Source: Nitrospirota bacterium
GTDB taxonomy: Bacteria; Nitrospirota; Thermodesulfovibrionia; Thermodesulfovibrionales; UBA6898
Length of the DNA: 37,093 nt
Direction of reading: 5' to 3'
NCBI GenBank assembly: GCA_003252075.1
Contig: QKDO01000065.1
Coordinates: forward strand, 1-37,093
Part shown: positions 8,029-15,768 of the stretch, piece after piece
Layout: the number at the start of each line of letters is the position of its first letter
Position numbering within the stretch: the first letter of the stretch is position 1
Translations under genes and position numbers: made by a program
Notes under the pieces: model-generated
Database searches by the model: none
The model's input: only the letters and a program-made list of their open reading frames with translations
Told to the model about the DNA's origin: nothing

Positions 8029-10758
8029 ATGCTCTCTGAATGGGTGATTCTTGTTACGTCGTTCGGGTACCTTGGCATCCTTTTCGGCATTGCGTACCTG
8101 GGAGACAAGCGTGCTGACGCCGGCAATTCCATCATCAGCAATCCTTACATCTATGCCCTTTCGATCGCCGTGTACTGCACGACGTGGACGTTTTATGGCA
8201 GCGTAGGGCGCGCCGCCGTTTCCGGTGTCGGCTTTCTCCCGATCTATCTCGGGCCGACCCTGATCGCGGCGGTCTGGTGGTTTCTGCTCCGTAAGATCAT
8301 CCGCATCAGCAAGACGTTTCGGATCACCAGCATTGCTGACTTTCTCGCATCCCGCTTTGGCAAAAGCGCATTTATCGGCGGACTGGTAACCGTTATCGCC
8401 ATTGCCGGCATCATCCCCTACATATCGCTGCAGCTGAAGGCAGTATCCAGCACGTTCAACGTTCTCCACCTGTATCCCGCCCTGGAACGGGTTCCAAAAT
8501 CCGTCGAGATTACTATCTGGAGCGACACGGCACTCTACGTGGCCATCATCATGGCACTTTTTTCCATCCTCTTCGGTACTCGTCACATTGATGCAACAGA
8601 GCGTCACGAAGGGATGGTCGCTGCCATAGCCTTCGAGTCCCTGGTGAAACTTTTGGCATTCCTCGCCGTCGGTTTTTATGTTGTGTTCGTCCTGTTTGAG
8701 AAGCCGGGCGACATCTTCTCTCTCGCGGCCGACTCGGCGCCCATGTCCATGCTGACGCACATGAAGACCTCTCTCGAGAGTTATTCATCCTGGTTCGTCC
8801 TGACCCTGATCTCCGTGTTTGCCGTCATGTTTCTGCCGAGGCAATTTCAGGTGCTCGTTGTGGAAAACGTCAATGAGGAGCACGTCAAAAAAGCCTCATG
8901 GCTTTTCCCTCTCTACCTGTTCGCCATAAACCTCTTCGTGGTTCCCATCGCCCTCGCAGGGAAAATCACCTTTTTTGGGAGCAGCGTCGATGCGGATATC
9001 TTCGTGCTCACCCTGCCGCTGACGTACGGGGAGAAGTTCCTCGCCCTGTTCGTATACATCGGCGGGCTGTCGGCCGCTACCGGCATGGTGATCGTGGAAA
9101 CGATTGCCCTCTCCACGATGGTATCGAACGATCTCGTCGTTCCCGTTCTTCTGCGCATCAAGGCACTGCAGCACGAGAATCTGAGCAGCCTCCTGCTCAA
9201 CACGCGCCGGCTGAGCATTCTACTGGTTCTCCTCCTGGGCTATCTGTACTTTCGCTTCATCGGCGAGGCCTATGCACTCGTCTCCATAGGCCTCATTTCC
9301 TTTGCAGCAGTTGCGCAGTTCGCCCCGCCTTTTCTCCTCGGCCTATTCTGGAAAGGGGCCAGCCGCCGGGGGGCTGCATGGGGTCTCTCCATCGGCTTCG
9401 CAATATGGATGTATACACTTATCTTCCCGTCGCTTGCGATAGCCGGCTGGATACCTATATCGTTCATCGACGAGGGCCTTTTCGGCATCCCGGCCCTCCG
9501 TCCCTATCACCTTTTCAATATCGAGGTTTTCGATCCCATCACGCATTCGGTCGTCTGGAGCCTGCTTGCCAATACCGGGATTCTCGTGATCATGTCGTTG
9601 ACCGGCCAGCAAAGTGTACAGGAAAAGATCCAGGCAAAACTTTTCGTGGATGTCTTCAAGCAGAGCCCCATGCTGCGAGGGTCTCCCGTTTGGGGAGGGA
9701 CGGCCCGTGTCAGCGACCTCACCGGCCTCCTCGTCCGACTTCTCGGCCAGGAGAATTGTAACCGTGCGCTCGAGCGTTATGAACGGCGGCACGGCATCAG
9801 TCTGAGCAGCATCAAGGAGGCCGATGCAGGTTTCGTGGAATTCGTCGAGAGGGAACTGTCAGGCGCTATCGGCGCGGCATCTGCACGGGTAATGATCTCG
9901 ACGGTTGTGGAAGGCGAGGATGTCAGCATTGACACGCTCATGCGCGTTCTTGACGAAACCTCGCAGGTGATCGAATACAGCCACCGGCTGGAGGAGAAGT
10001 CACGGGAGCTGGAAACAGCAACGCAGGAACTGAAGCGGACGAATGAACGCCTCAAGGAGCTGGACCGTCTGAAAGACGAGTTCATTTCCACGGTGAGCCA
10101 TGAATTGCGGACCCCCCTCACGTCGATCCGTGCCTTCTCGGAGATCCTCTGTGACGATATCGATATGGACCGGGAAAAGCGCCGGGAGCTGTTGAACATC
10201 CTGGTCACGGAAACGGAACGCCTCACGCGTCTCGTCAACGAGATACTCGACTTTACCAAGCTGGAGTCGGGCACGTACAGCTGGGCCTTCGAAGAAGTGG
10301 ACCTCGTGAAGGTTATCCGCGAGTCCCTGCGCTCCTCCGGTCAGCTCGCGCAGTCGACTTCAGCACAGGTTTCCGAACAGCTGCCGAGGAAAGCGGTCAT
10401 GATCGTCGCCGACCGGGACCGCATCATGCAGGTGATCATCAACCTTGTCACCAATGCGATAAAATACTCGGGTGAAAATCCGAAAGTAGAGATCCGCCTT
10501 CATGACGAAGGACCACATGTGCGTATCGAAGTCGCCGACAACGGTCCCGGCATCCCGCATGAGGAGCAGGAGCGGATTTTCGAGAAATTCCATCAGATCA
10601 CGGACCGGCGCACAGGGAAACCGCACGGTACGGGACTCGGCCTCTCCATATGCAAAAGAATCGTGGAATATCATCGAGGCAGAATCTTCGTGCAGAGTTC
10701 GCCCGGCCATGGCGCAACATTCATTGTCATTCTTCCCAAGAAACAGGTTGCTCCATAA
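8029..10758 (+). CDS. SLC5 symporter-STAC-histidine kinase (CbrA/CrbS type)
   Basis: A 909-residue fusion. Residues 1 to about 520 form a multi-helix sodium/solute symporter domain, including the YCTTWTFYGSVG signature near the start. A STAC-type linker follows (LTGLLVRLLGQENCNRALERY and GAIGAASARVMISTV), then a coiled coil running into LKELDRLKDEF. The kinase has an intact H-box, SHELRTPLTSIRAF with H691, an N-box at about N805 (NLVTNAIKYSG), DNGPGIP, and GTGLGLSICKRIVEYH. It should autophosphorylate. In known relatives the transporter half senses or imports a nutrient: histidine for CbrA, and acetate metabolism control for CrbS. No DNA-binding regulator sits beside it here, only the stand-alone receiver at 5055. 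The substrate cannot be read from sequence; acetate or propionate is a reasonable guess from context. Confidence 0.92.
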   Translation: MLSEWVILVTSFGYLGILFGIAYLGDKRADAGNSIISNPYIYALSIAVYCTTWTFYGSVGRAAVSGVGFLPIYLGPTLIAAVWWFLLRKIIRISKTFRITSIADFLASRFGKSAFIGGLVTVIAIAGIIPYISLQLKAVSSTFNVLHLYPALERVPKSVEITIWSDTALYVAIIMALFSILFGTRHIDATERHEGMVAAIAFESLVKLLAFLAVGFYVVFVLFEKPGDIFSLAADSAPMSMLTHMKTSLESYSSWFVLTLISVFAVMFLPRQFQVLVVENVNEEHVKKASWLFPLYLFAINLFVVPIALAGKITFFGSSVDADIFVLTLPLTYGEKFLALFVYIGGLSAATGMVIVETIALSTMVSNDLVVPVLLRIKALQHENLSSLLLNTRRLSILLVLLLGYLYFRFIGEAYALVSIGLISFAAVAQFAPPFLLGLFWKGASRRGAAWGLSIGFAIWMYTLIFPSLAIAGWIPISFIDEGLFGIPALRPYHLFNIEVFDPITHSVVWSLLANTGILVIMSLTGQQSVQEKIQAKLFVDVFKQSPMLRGSPVWGGTARVSDLTGLLVRLLGQENCNRALERYERRHGISLSSIKEADAGFVEFVERELSGAIGAASARVMISTVVEGEDVSIDTLMRVLDETSQVIEYSHRLEEKSRELETATQELKRTNERLKELDRLKDEFISTVSHELRTPLTSIRAFSEILCDDIDMDREKRRELLNILVTETERLTRLVNEILDFTKLESGTYSWAFEEVDLVKVIRESLRSSGQLAQSTSAQVSEQLPRKAVMIVADRDRIMQVIINLVTNAIKYSGENPKVEIRLHDEGPHVRIEVADNGPGIPHEEQERIFEKFHQITDRRTGKPHGTGLGLSICKRIVEYHRGRIFVQSSPGHGATFIVILPKKQVAP

Positions 10759-10791
10759 ACATAGCACCCGGCATTTTCGCGACCGATTCTC

Positions 10792-12690
10792 TCACCCTTC
10801 CCGGAAGGACATCTTCAGTTCATACATGCCTGCTTCGGCCCGGCGTTCGATGATGAAACCCATCTGTTCAAAAAGCTGCAGCATGGGCTTATTGTCCATA
10901 AGCACCTCGGCGACAAAACCGTGCAGGCCGCTTCGTTTCGCCAAAAGCGTCAGGTACCGGATCAGTTCAGCACCGATCCCTTCTCCCTGGTGATCGTCGC
11001 GCACTACAAAGGCCACCTCCGCCGTATGTGTCTCCTCATCGATAAAATATTGTCCCATGCCGGCGATCAATTCGTTGCCGTCTTCCTCCATGATCGCCAG
11101 GATCACCATTTCCCGGGTATAGTCGATGACCACGTATTTCTGAAGCTGTTCATGCTGCATGGCCGGACGTGTTGTTATGAACCGGTGGTACATGCTGTCG
11201 GAAGAAAGCGCGTAAAAAAAATGCTTCAGCAAAGGTTCGTCACTCAGCCTGACCGGGCGCAGAAATATCTTCACGCCCGCCCGTGTCGTCCTGTTCGTCT
11301 CCAGTTCCTCGGGATACTCGCCCCGTTTCCCCGGTATGAACGCCTGGTCTTTATAGATGAGATTGAGCTTCTTCGCCTCTTCGATGAGCCAGTCCCTGAA
11401 CTTGGGATGGGCAATGGCAATGAGGTCCATGGCGCGCTCCCTGATGTTCTTGCCGTGCAGATATGCAATGCCATATTCCGAGACCACATAGTGCAGATCA
11501 CCCCGGGTGAGCGTGACTCCGGCCCCTTCCTTCAGGAACGGCACGATCCGCGATACGGTCTCGTGCTCTGCAGTTGACTGAATGGCAAGGATGGTCTTTC
11601 CCCCCTGCGAAAGCATGGCGCCCCGCATGAAATCCGCCTGCCCCCCGATCCCGCTGAAAAAATACTTGCCGAGCGACTCCGCCGTTGCCTGGCCGCTGAG
11701 ATCGATCTCCAGGGCGCTGTTGATGGCCGTCGCATTCCGGTTCCTCGCTATGGTAAGGGGATTGTTGGTATAGCTCACCGGCCTGAATTCAATGCTCGGG
11801 TTGTCATGGATGAACTCATAGGTCTCCCGTTTTCCCATGCAGAATGCCGCAACGGTCTTGTCCCGGTTCAGGTCTTTGCGCGCATTGTTGATAACGCCCA
11901 TCTTCATCAGTTCCACAATGCCGTCGGAGAGCAGTTCCGTATGTACCCCGAGATCTTTCTTGCCGCGGAGATGGGCAAGGATCGCATTGGGTATGCTTCC
12001 GTATCCGACCTGGATCGTATCGCCGTCCTGCACGATGCGGGCTACGTACCTGCCGATCTTCTCGGCGATGTCATCGGATATGCTGGCTTCGTACTCCAGG
12101 AGCGGCTCATCATGGGGCACGACAAAATCAACGCTGCTGACATGGATAAAGGTATCACCGTGCACCCTCGGCATGCGGGTATTGGCCTGTGCGATCACGA
12201 TCGAGGCGCTTTCAACGGCGGCCTTGACAATGTCCACACTGATGCCGAGGCTCACATAGCCATGCACATCGGGAACGGTCGTCTGTATCAGGGCAACGTC
12301 AAGTGGGACGCGTTTTTTATAGAAAAGCTCGGGAACGGCCGAAAGAAATATCGGTGTGTAATCCGCCAGGCCTTCGTTTACCGCCTCCCGTGCCGTAGTG
12401 CCGATAAAGAAGGAATTGAACCGGAAGTTTTCCCTGAACTGTTCCTCGGCATAGGAATTCACCCCGAGGTTCCATACCTGGAGCACCTCTGCATCAACGA
12501 ATGCCTTCGGATGAGCCTGGTTATATGCCGTAAGTTCCCTGACAAGGAACTGGGGTTCGCCGCATCCGGTCCCGATAAAGATCCGGTCTCCCGGGTGAAT
12601 GTGGCTGAAGATACGCTCCAGCGAAGCAAATTTCTCCGGATAGATATTTTTCAATTCCTTTAGCACAGAGCTGTCGTGATCAAAGGCCAA
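10792..12690 (-). CDS. Acyl-CoA hydrolase/CoA-transferase fused to GNAT acetyltransferase
   Basis: A 632-residue cytoplasmic enzyme. Residues 1 to about 440 match the acetyl-CoA hydrolase/4-hydroxybutyrate CoA-transferase family (FIGTGCGEPQFLVREL near the N-terminus, VGYGSIPNAILAHL, and the FSGIGGQADFMRGA motif). The last about 170 residues are a GNAT acyltransferase domain with the acetyl-CoA loop in DHQGEGIGAELIRYL and the NKPMLQLFEQMGF helix. The start is TTG at 12690; two in-frame TGA codons lie immediately upstream, and an AAGGAG lies about 13 nt before it. The first half would exchange CoA between acyl-CoA and a carboxylate such as acetate, propionate or succinate. The GNAT half might acylate proteins, as Pat does with acyl-CoA synthetases. 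It ends 33 bp from the convergent kinase gene. Confidence 0.85.
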   Translation of the reverse strand: MAFDHDSSVLKELKNIYPEKFASLERIFSHIHPGDRIFIGTGCGEPQFLVRELTAYNQAHPKAFVDAEVLQVWNLGVNSYAEEQFRENFRFNSFFIGTTAREAVNEGLADYTPIFLSAVPELFYKKRVPLDVALIQTTVPDVHGYVSLGISVDIVKAAVESASIVIAQANTRMPRVHGDTFIHVSSVDFVVPHDEPLLEYEASISDDIAEKIGRYVARIVQDGDTIQVGYGSIPNAILAHLRGKKDLGVHTELLSDGIVELMKMGVINNARKDLNRDKTVAAFCMGKRETYEFIHDNPSIEFRPVSYTNNPLTIARNRNATAINSALEIDLSGQATAESLGKYFFSGIGGQADFMRGAMLSQGGKTILAIQSTAEHETVSRIVPFLKEGAGVTLTRGDLHYVVSEYGIAYLHGKNIRERAMDLIAIAHPKFRDWLIEEAKKLNLIYKDQAFIPGKRGEYPEELETNRTTRAGVKIFLRPVRLSDEPLLKHFFYALSSDSMYHRFITTRPAMQHEQLQKYVVIDYTREMVILAIMEEDGNELIAGMGQYFIDEETHTAEVAFVVRDDHQGEGIGAELIRYLTLLAKRSGLHGFVAEVLMDNKPMLQLFEQMGFIIERRAEAGMYELKMSFREG

Positions 12691-12763
12691 TTCTCATCAC
12701 ACTCCTTTTTCATCAGTATATCAGATGCGAGCGGCGTGGTCATGACGTTTCAATGCTTTTTTG

Positions 12764-12793
12764 TTTATAACCGGTGCTGTCTTCTGGTATAGT
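12764..12793 (+). promoter_or_regulatory. Putative sigma-70 promoter of lemA-DUF2207
   Basis: A TGG-TATAGT extended -10 element (hexamer 12788-12793) lies about 18 nt after a TTTATA hexamer (12764-12769). Initiation would fall near 12800, just ahead of the ribosome site at about 12812. Read by eye; the -35 is poor. Confidence 0.35.
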
Positions 12794-12820
12794 TTTACAA
12801 AATATTATTCCGGAGGGACT

Positions 12821-13396
12821 ATGGTTGCAATCCTTGGCTTTGTACTCGTTCTGATCATTGCACTGGCAGTATTGATCATCGTTGCGGGTATCGTGATCTA
12901 CAACAGACTGGTCCGCCTCAGAACGACGGTCACGTCATCCTGGTCTGACATAGACGTGCAGCTGAAGAAGCGGTATGATCTCGTGCCGAACCTTGTCGAG
13001 ACCGTAAAAGGCTATGCAACACATGAAAAATCCGTCTTTGAGAACGTGACCCTGGCACGCGCCGCGGCGATGAAGGCCTCATCACCTGCTGACAAGGCCA
13101 AGGCCGAAAATATGTTCACCGAAACACTGAAAAGTCTTTTCGCCGTGGCTGAAGCGTATCCGCAGCTCAGGGCCAACGAGAACTTCATGCAGCTTCAGCA
13201 GCAGCTCAAGGAACTTGAGGATAATATCGAATATGCCCGCCGCTATTACAATGCGGTTGTCAGGGATTACAACATCATGACCGAGACCTTCCCTTCCAAC
13301 ATCGTGGCAGGACAGTTCCGTTTCGAAAAATCGGAGTTTTTCGAGCTTGAAGAAGCGGGAGTGGAGAGAAAACCGGTAAAGGTAAGCTTTTCCTAA
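12821..13396 (+). CDS. lemA: LemA family membrane protein
   Basis: A 191-residue LemA protein. One N-terminal membrane helix (about 3-26) is followed by [36 protein letters not shown] and the [14 protein letters not shown] signature. The typical length and all the family landmarks are present. An in-frame TTG at 12761 would add 20 residues, but the ATG at 12821 has a strong CGGAGGG site 3-9 nt upstream and is preferred. LemA proteins are helical, membrane-anchored and of unsettled function. Its frequent partner, a DUF2207 protein, follows after 9 nt or less, so the two are co-transcribed. Confidence 0.93.
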   Translation: MVAILGFVLVLIIALAVLIIVAGIVIYNRLVRLRTTVTSSWSDIDVQLKKRYDLVPNLVETVKGYATHEKSVFENVTLARAAAMKASSPADKAKAENMFTETLKSLFAVAEAYPQLRANENFMQLQQQLKELEDNIEYARRYYNAVVRDYNIMTETFPSNIVAGQFRFEKSEFFELEEAGVERKPVKVSFS

Positions 13397-13405
13397 GGGT
13401 TGAGG

Positions 13406-15127
13406 TTGAAGTTTCACAGGATATTGCCGGCTCTCTGCCTTTGCCTCTACTTCTGTCTCGCGTCCGGGGCGTCTGCTCAGGACTTTACGATCAATGAATT
13501 CGTATCGTCCATAACCATAAAAGAAGACTCATCCATTACCGTCAGGGAGACCCTGGCGGTTGAATTCCACCGGCCGCGGCATGGCATCTACCGCGATATC
13601 CCCTATCGTTATCAGGACAGTTACGGGAGTTCCATACAAACGCCCATTGACATCATCTCCGTTACAGACGGCAGCGACCGAAAAGTAACGTACCGGGTGA
13701 GCAGAGCGGGGAACATTATCAGGGTCCGTATCGGTGATGCCGAACAATATATCTCCGGTCTCCAGAAATATGAGATAACCTATCGTGTGCAGAATGCCGT
13801 TCTCTTCTTTGACGATCACGATGAACTGTATTGGAACGTTACCGGCAATGACTGGAATGCATTGATAAAGAAGGCGACCAGCCGGGTATCCCTCGAAGGG
13901 CGGAAGACAAAACAGCACTGGGCGTCGTGTTACACCGGCAGGAAAGGCTCCCGGGAATCGGCATGCAGATATATCCCGGGAGATAATTTTATCGAATTCC
14001 TGTCGCAGACGGGCTTCATGCCCGGCGAGGGGTTCACCATTGCATATGGTTGGGACAAGGGGATTGTCTCGCCGCCATCATCGATCAGGAAGTTCATCTG
14101 GATGATGAACCCTGACCAGAACTGGGTCTTTATGTTGCCGCTCCTTTCATTCGTCATTATGATAAGCCTGTGGATGCGCATCGGGAGAGATCCCAGGGTA
14201 CGGGAATCGGTCACGGTCATGTATAGTCCTCCCCAGTTCGACAACAAACCGCTTACGCCCGCTGAGGTCGGTGCTATGGTCGACGAAGATCTTGATCCGA
14301 GGGATATGACGGCAACGATCGTGGGCCTTGCGGTCAGAGGGTATATCAGGATCGAAGAGACGAAAAAAGAAGGACTGATCTTCGACTCGACAGACTACTA
14401 TTTGAGAAAGCTGAAAGAGGCCGATGCATCGCTCTCATTGTTTGAGCGGCAGCTCATGCAGGATATCTTCGGCTCCCTGCAGGGCAAGATGGTCTCGGAA
14501 ATGAAAAACACCTTCTACCGGAACATCCCCTCGCTGAAAAGTATGCTGTACGAAGGACTGGTACAAAAGAAATACTTTGCGACCAGTCCTGATAATGTGC
14601 GCAAAACCTACCTGGTAGCCGGTGGTATCTTGACCATTGGAACGATCGGCCTTCTTTCAACGCTGTTGGGAGACAGGCTCGGCGATGTCAGGCCTTTTAT
14701 CGTTGGTGTCCTGGCAGGGCTGCCGATAATCGGATTGGCGAAATATATGCCGGCCAAGACACGGGCAGGATCAGCCGTGTATATGCATATCCTTGGCTTT
14801 CAGGAATTTCTGAACCGTGCCGAAAAAGACCAGCTCGCCCGCATGAAGGACCAGAACCTCTTCTCGACGTTCTTTCCCTACGCCCTTGCGCTTGATGTTG
14901 CGGACAACTGGGCAAAGGCCTTCGAAGGCATCTATCAGGAGCAGCTGGACTGGTATCTGTCTTCTTCGAGCCTGAGGACCTTCAATTCCGTCGGTTTCAA
15001 CCGTTCATTCCATGCGGCAGTGTCCGACATGTCTAGGGCCGTCTATTCTGCGCCCCGGGGGAGTGGTTCCGGGGGCGGCGGTTCTTCCGGCGGCGGTTTT
15101 GGCGGTGGCGGTGGCGGGAGCTGGTAA
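13406..15127 (+). CDS. DUF2207 membrane protein with glycine-rich tail
   Basis: About 573 residues. A signal peptide ends near ASGASAQ. An extracytoplasmic beta-rich DUF2207 domain follows (FTINEFVSSITIKEDSSITV, then the HGIYRDIPYRY motif). A membrane helix lies at about 240-258, a cytoplasmic region after it, then a pair of helices at about 400-445. The C-terminus is an extreme glycine/serine tail (SGSGGGGSSGGGFGGG). TTG at 13400 is possible, but TTG at 13406 has an AAGGG at 6-nt spacing. The LemA/DUF2207 pairing is common in bacteria; the tail resembles TPM-domain neighbours in such operons. The function is unknown, probably in the envelope. Confidence 0.9.
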   Translation: MKFHRILPALCLCLYFCLASGASAQDFTINEFVSSITIKEDSSITVRETLAVEFHRPRHGIYRDIPYRYQDSYGSSIQTPIDIISVTDGSDRKVTYRVSRAGNIIRVRIGDAEQYISGLQKYEITYRVQNAVLFFDDHDELYWNVTGNDWNALIKKATSRVSLEGRKTKQHWASCYTGRKGSRESACRYIPGDNFIEFLSQTGFMPGEGFTIAYGWDKGIVSPPSSIRKFIWMMNPDQNWVFMLPLLSFVIMISLWMRIGRDPRVRESVTVMYSPPQFDNKPLTPAEVGAMVDEDLDPRDMTATIVGLAVRGYIRIEETKKEGLIFDSTDYYLRKLKEADASLSLFERQLMQDIFGSLQGKMVSEMKNTFYRNIPSLKSMLYEGLVQKKYFATSPDNVRKTYLVAGGILTIGTIGLLSTLLGDRLGDVRPFIVGVLAGLPIIGLAKYMPAKTRAGSAVYMHILGFQEFLNRAEKDQLARMKDQNLFSTFFPYALALDVADNWAKAFEGIYQEQLDWYLSSSSLRTFNSVGFNRSFHAAVSDMSRAVYSAPRGSGSGGGGSSGGGFGGGGGGSW

Positions 15128-15397
15128 GGAATCAGCCAGTTGCACTAACGGCAAGGCAGATGTCCAGCAATGTAACATGATTTTTCTATTATCTTTAATT
15201 CTTCATTACTAAGAGGCAGTTAAGCCGCCGAAGGTGTCGGCTTTGAACTCTTGAGCCTCCCGAGCGGAGCGAGCGACTTAACGACCGATCTAAGCCGCGC
15301 GGGTACTAAAATAAGAGCTTAGGCGTGATGGGCGATAAACCTTCCAAAGACGTAAGAACCACAGCGGTTATAGCCCGCGTCGGTCATGAGCTTTTTG
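15128..15397. other. Gap with repeats but no recognised gene
   Basis: Between DUF2207 and the antitoxin-like gene lie two related strings (TTAAGCCGCC at about 15220 and CTAAGCCGCG at about 15290), a 5-bp stem GCCGA/TCGGC with a 5-nt loop near 15226, and a GAGC-rich stretch. It may be eroded mobile or cassette DNA. No gene or defined RNA was recognised. Confidence 0.35.
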
Positions 15398-15604
15398 TTA
15401 CGCACTTTTTCTTTTTTTGATAATATCAGCTAATGATCGTAATGCCTGATTGACAGAATCATGATCAGGAAAGTATTTGGCTACGTCGGGTTCGATCACT
15501 ACGACGTTTGTTCCTGCCGCATATTTTTTTGAATATTTTCCACGGACGCCTTTACTGAAATCATATTCTTCAAGCATGTCTCGATCTTTTTTGGATCTCT
15601 TCAT
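15398..15604 (-). CDS. Small antitoxin-like protein, no toxin partner seen
   Basis: A 68-residue basic/acidic protein with a core EEYDFSKGVRGKYSKKYAAG followed by TNVVVIEPDVAKYFPD and SVNQALRSLADI. This pattern recurs widely as a small orphan or addiction-module-like protein and looks like a ribbon-helix-helix antitoxin. A ribosome site AGAAGGA lies about 7 nt before the ATG, and upstream DNA is AT-rich with a possible TATATT box. No RelE/ParE, PIN or BrnT-type toxin lies on either side. The family link is from memory of the pattern, not a search. Confidence 0.65.
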   Translation of the reverse strand: MKRSKKDRDMLEEYDFSKGVRGKYSKKYAAGTNVVVIEPDVAKYFPDHDSVNQALRSLADIIKKRKSA

Positions 15605-15768
15605 ATTTGTTCCTTCTGACGTAATATACTAAAATTAATAACTTATTGTCTCAGATAATATAAAAAGGGGCTATTAGTCGGGCTAAGATATAATACCGTG
15701 CATGCGCGGCATCCCCACTTTTCGCGGACCAGAAAAACTGCAGTCGAGATCCGGATGCGCGGCGCAAC

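Noticed and set aside
7692-8039. A 115-codon plus-strand frame bridging the small membrane protein gene and the symporter start
   Set aside because: It overlaps the 64-aa gene out of frame, is rich in Cys/Ser/Arg without any motif, and has no ribosome site. Treated as chance.
11806-12663. A 285-codon frame antisense to the CoA-transferase gene
   Set aside because: The opposite strand encodes a clear enzyme with family motifs; this frame has none.
15219-15282. GTTAAGC and ACTTAAC as the ends of an integron attC site
   Set aside because: An attC site reads RYYYAAC first and GTTRRRY last. Here the order is reversed on both strands, and no integrase is present.
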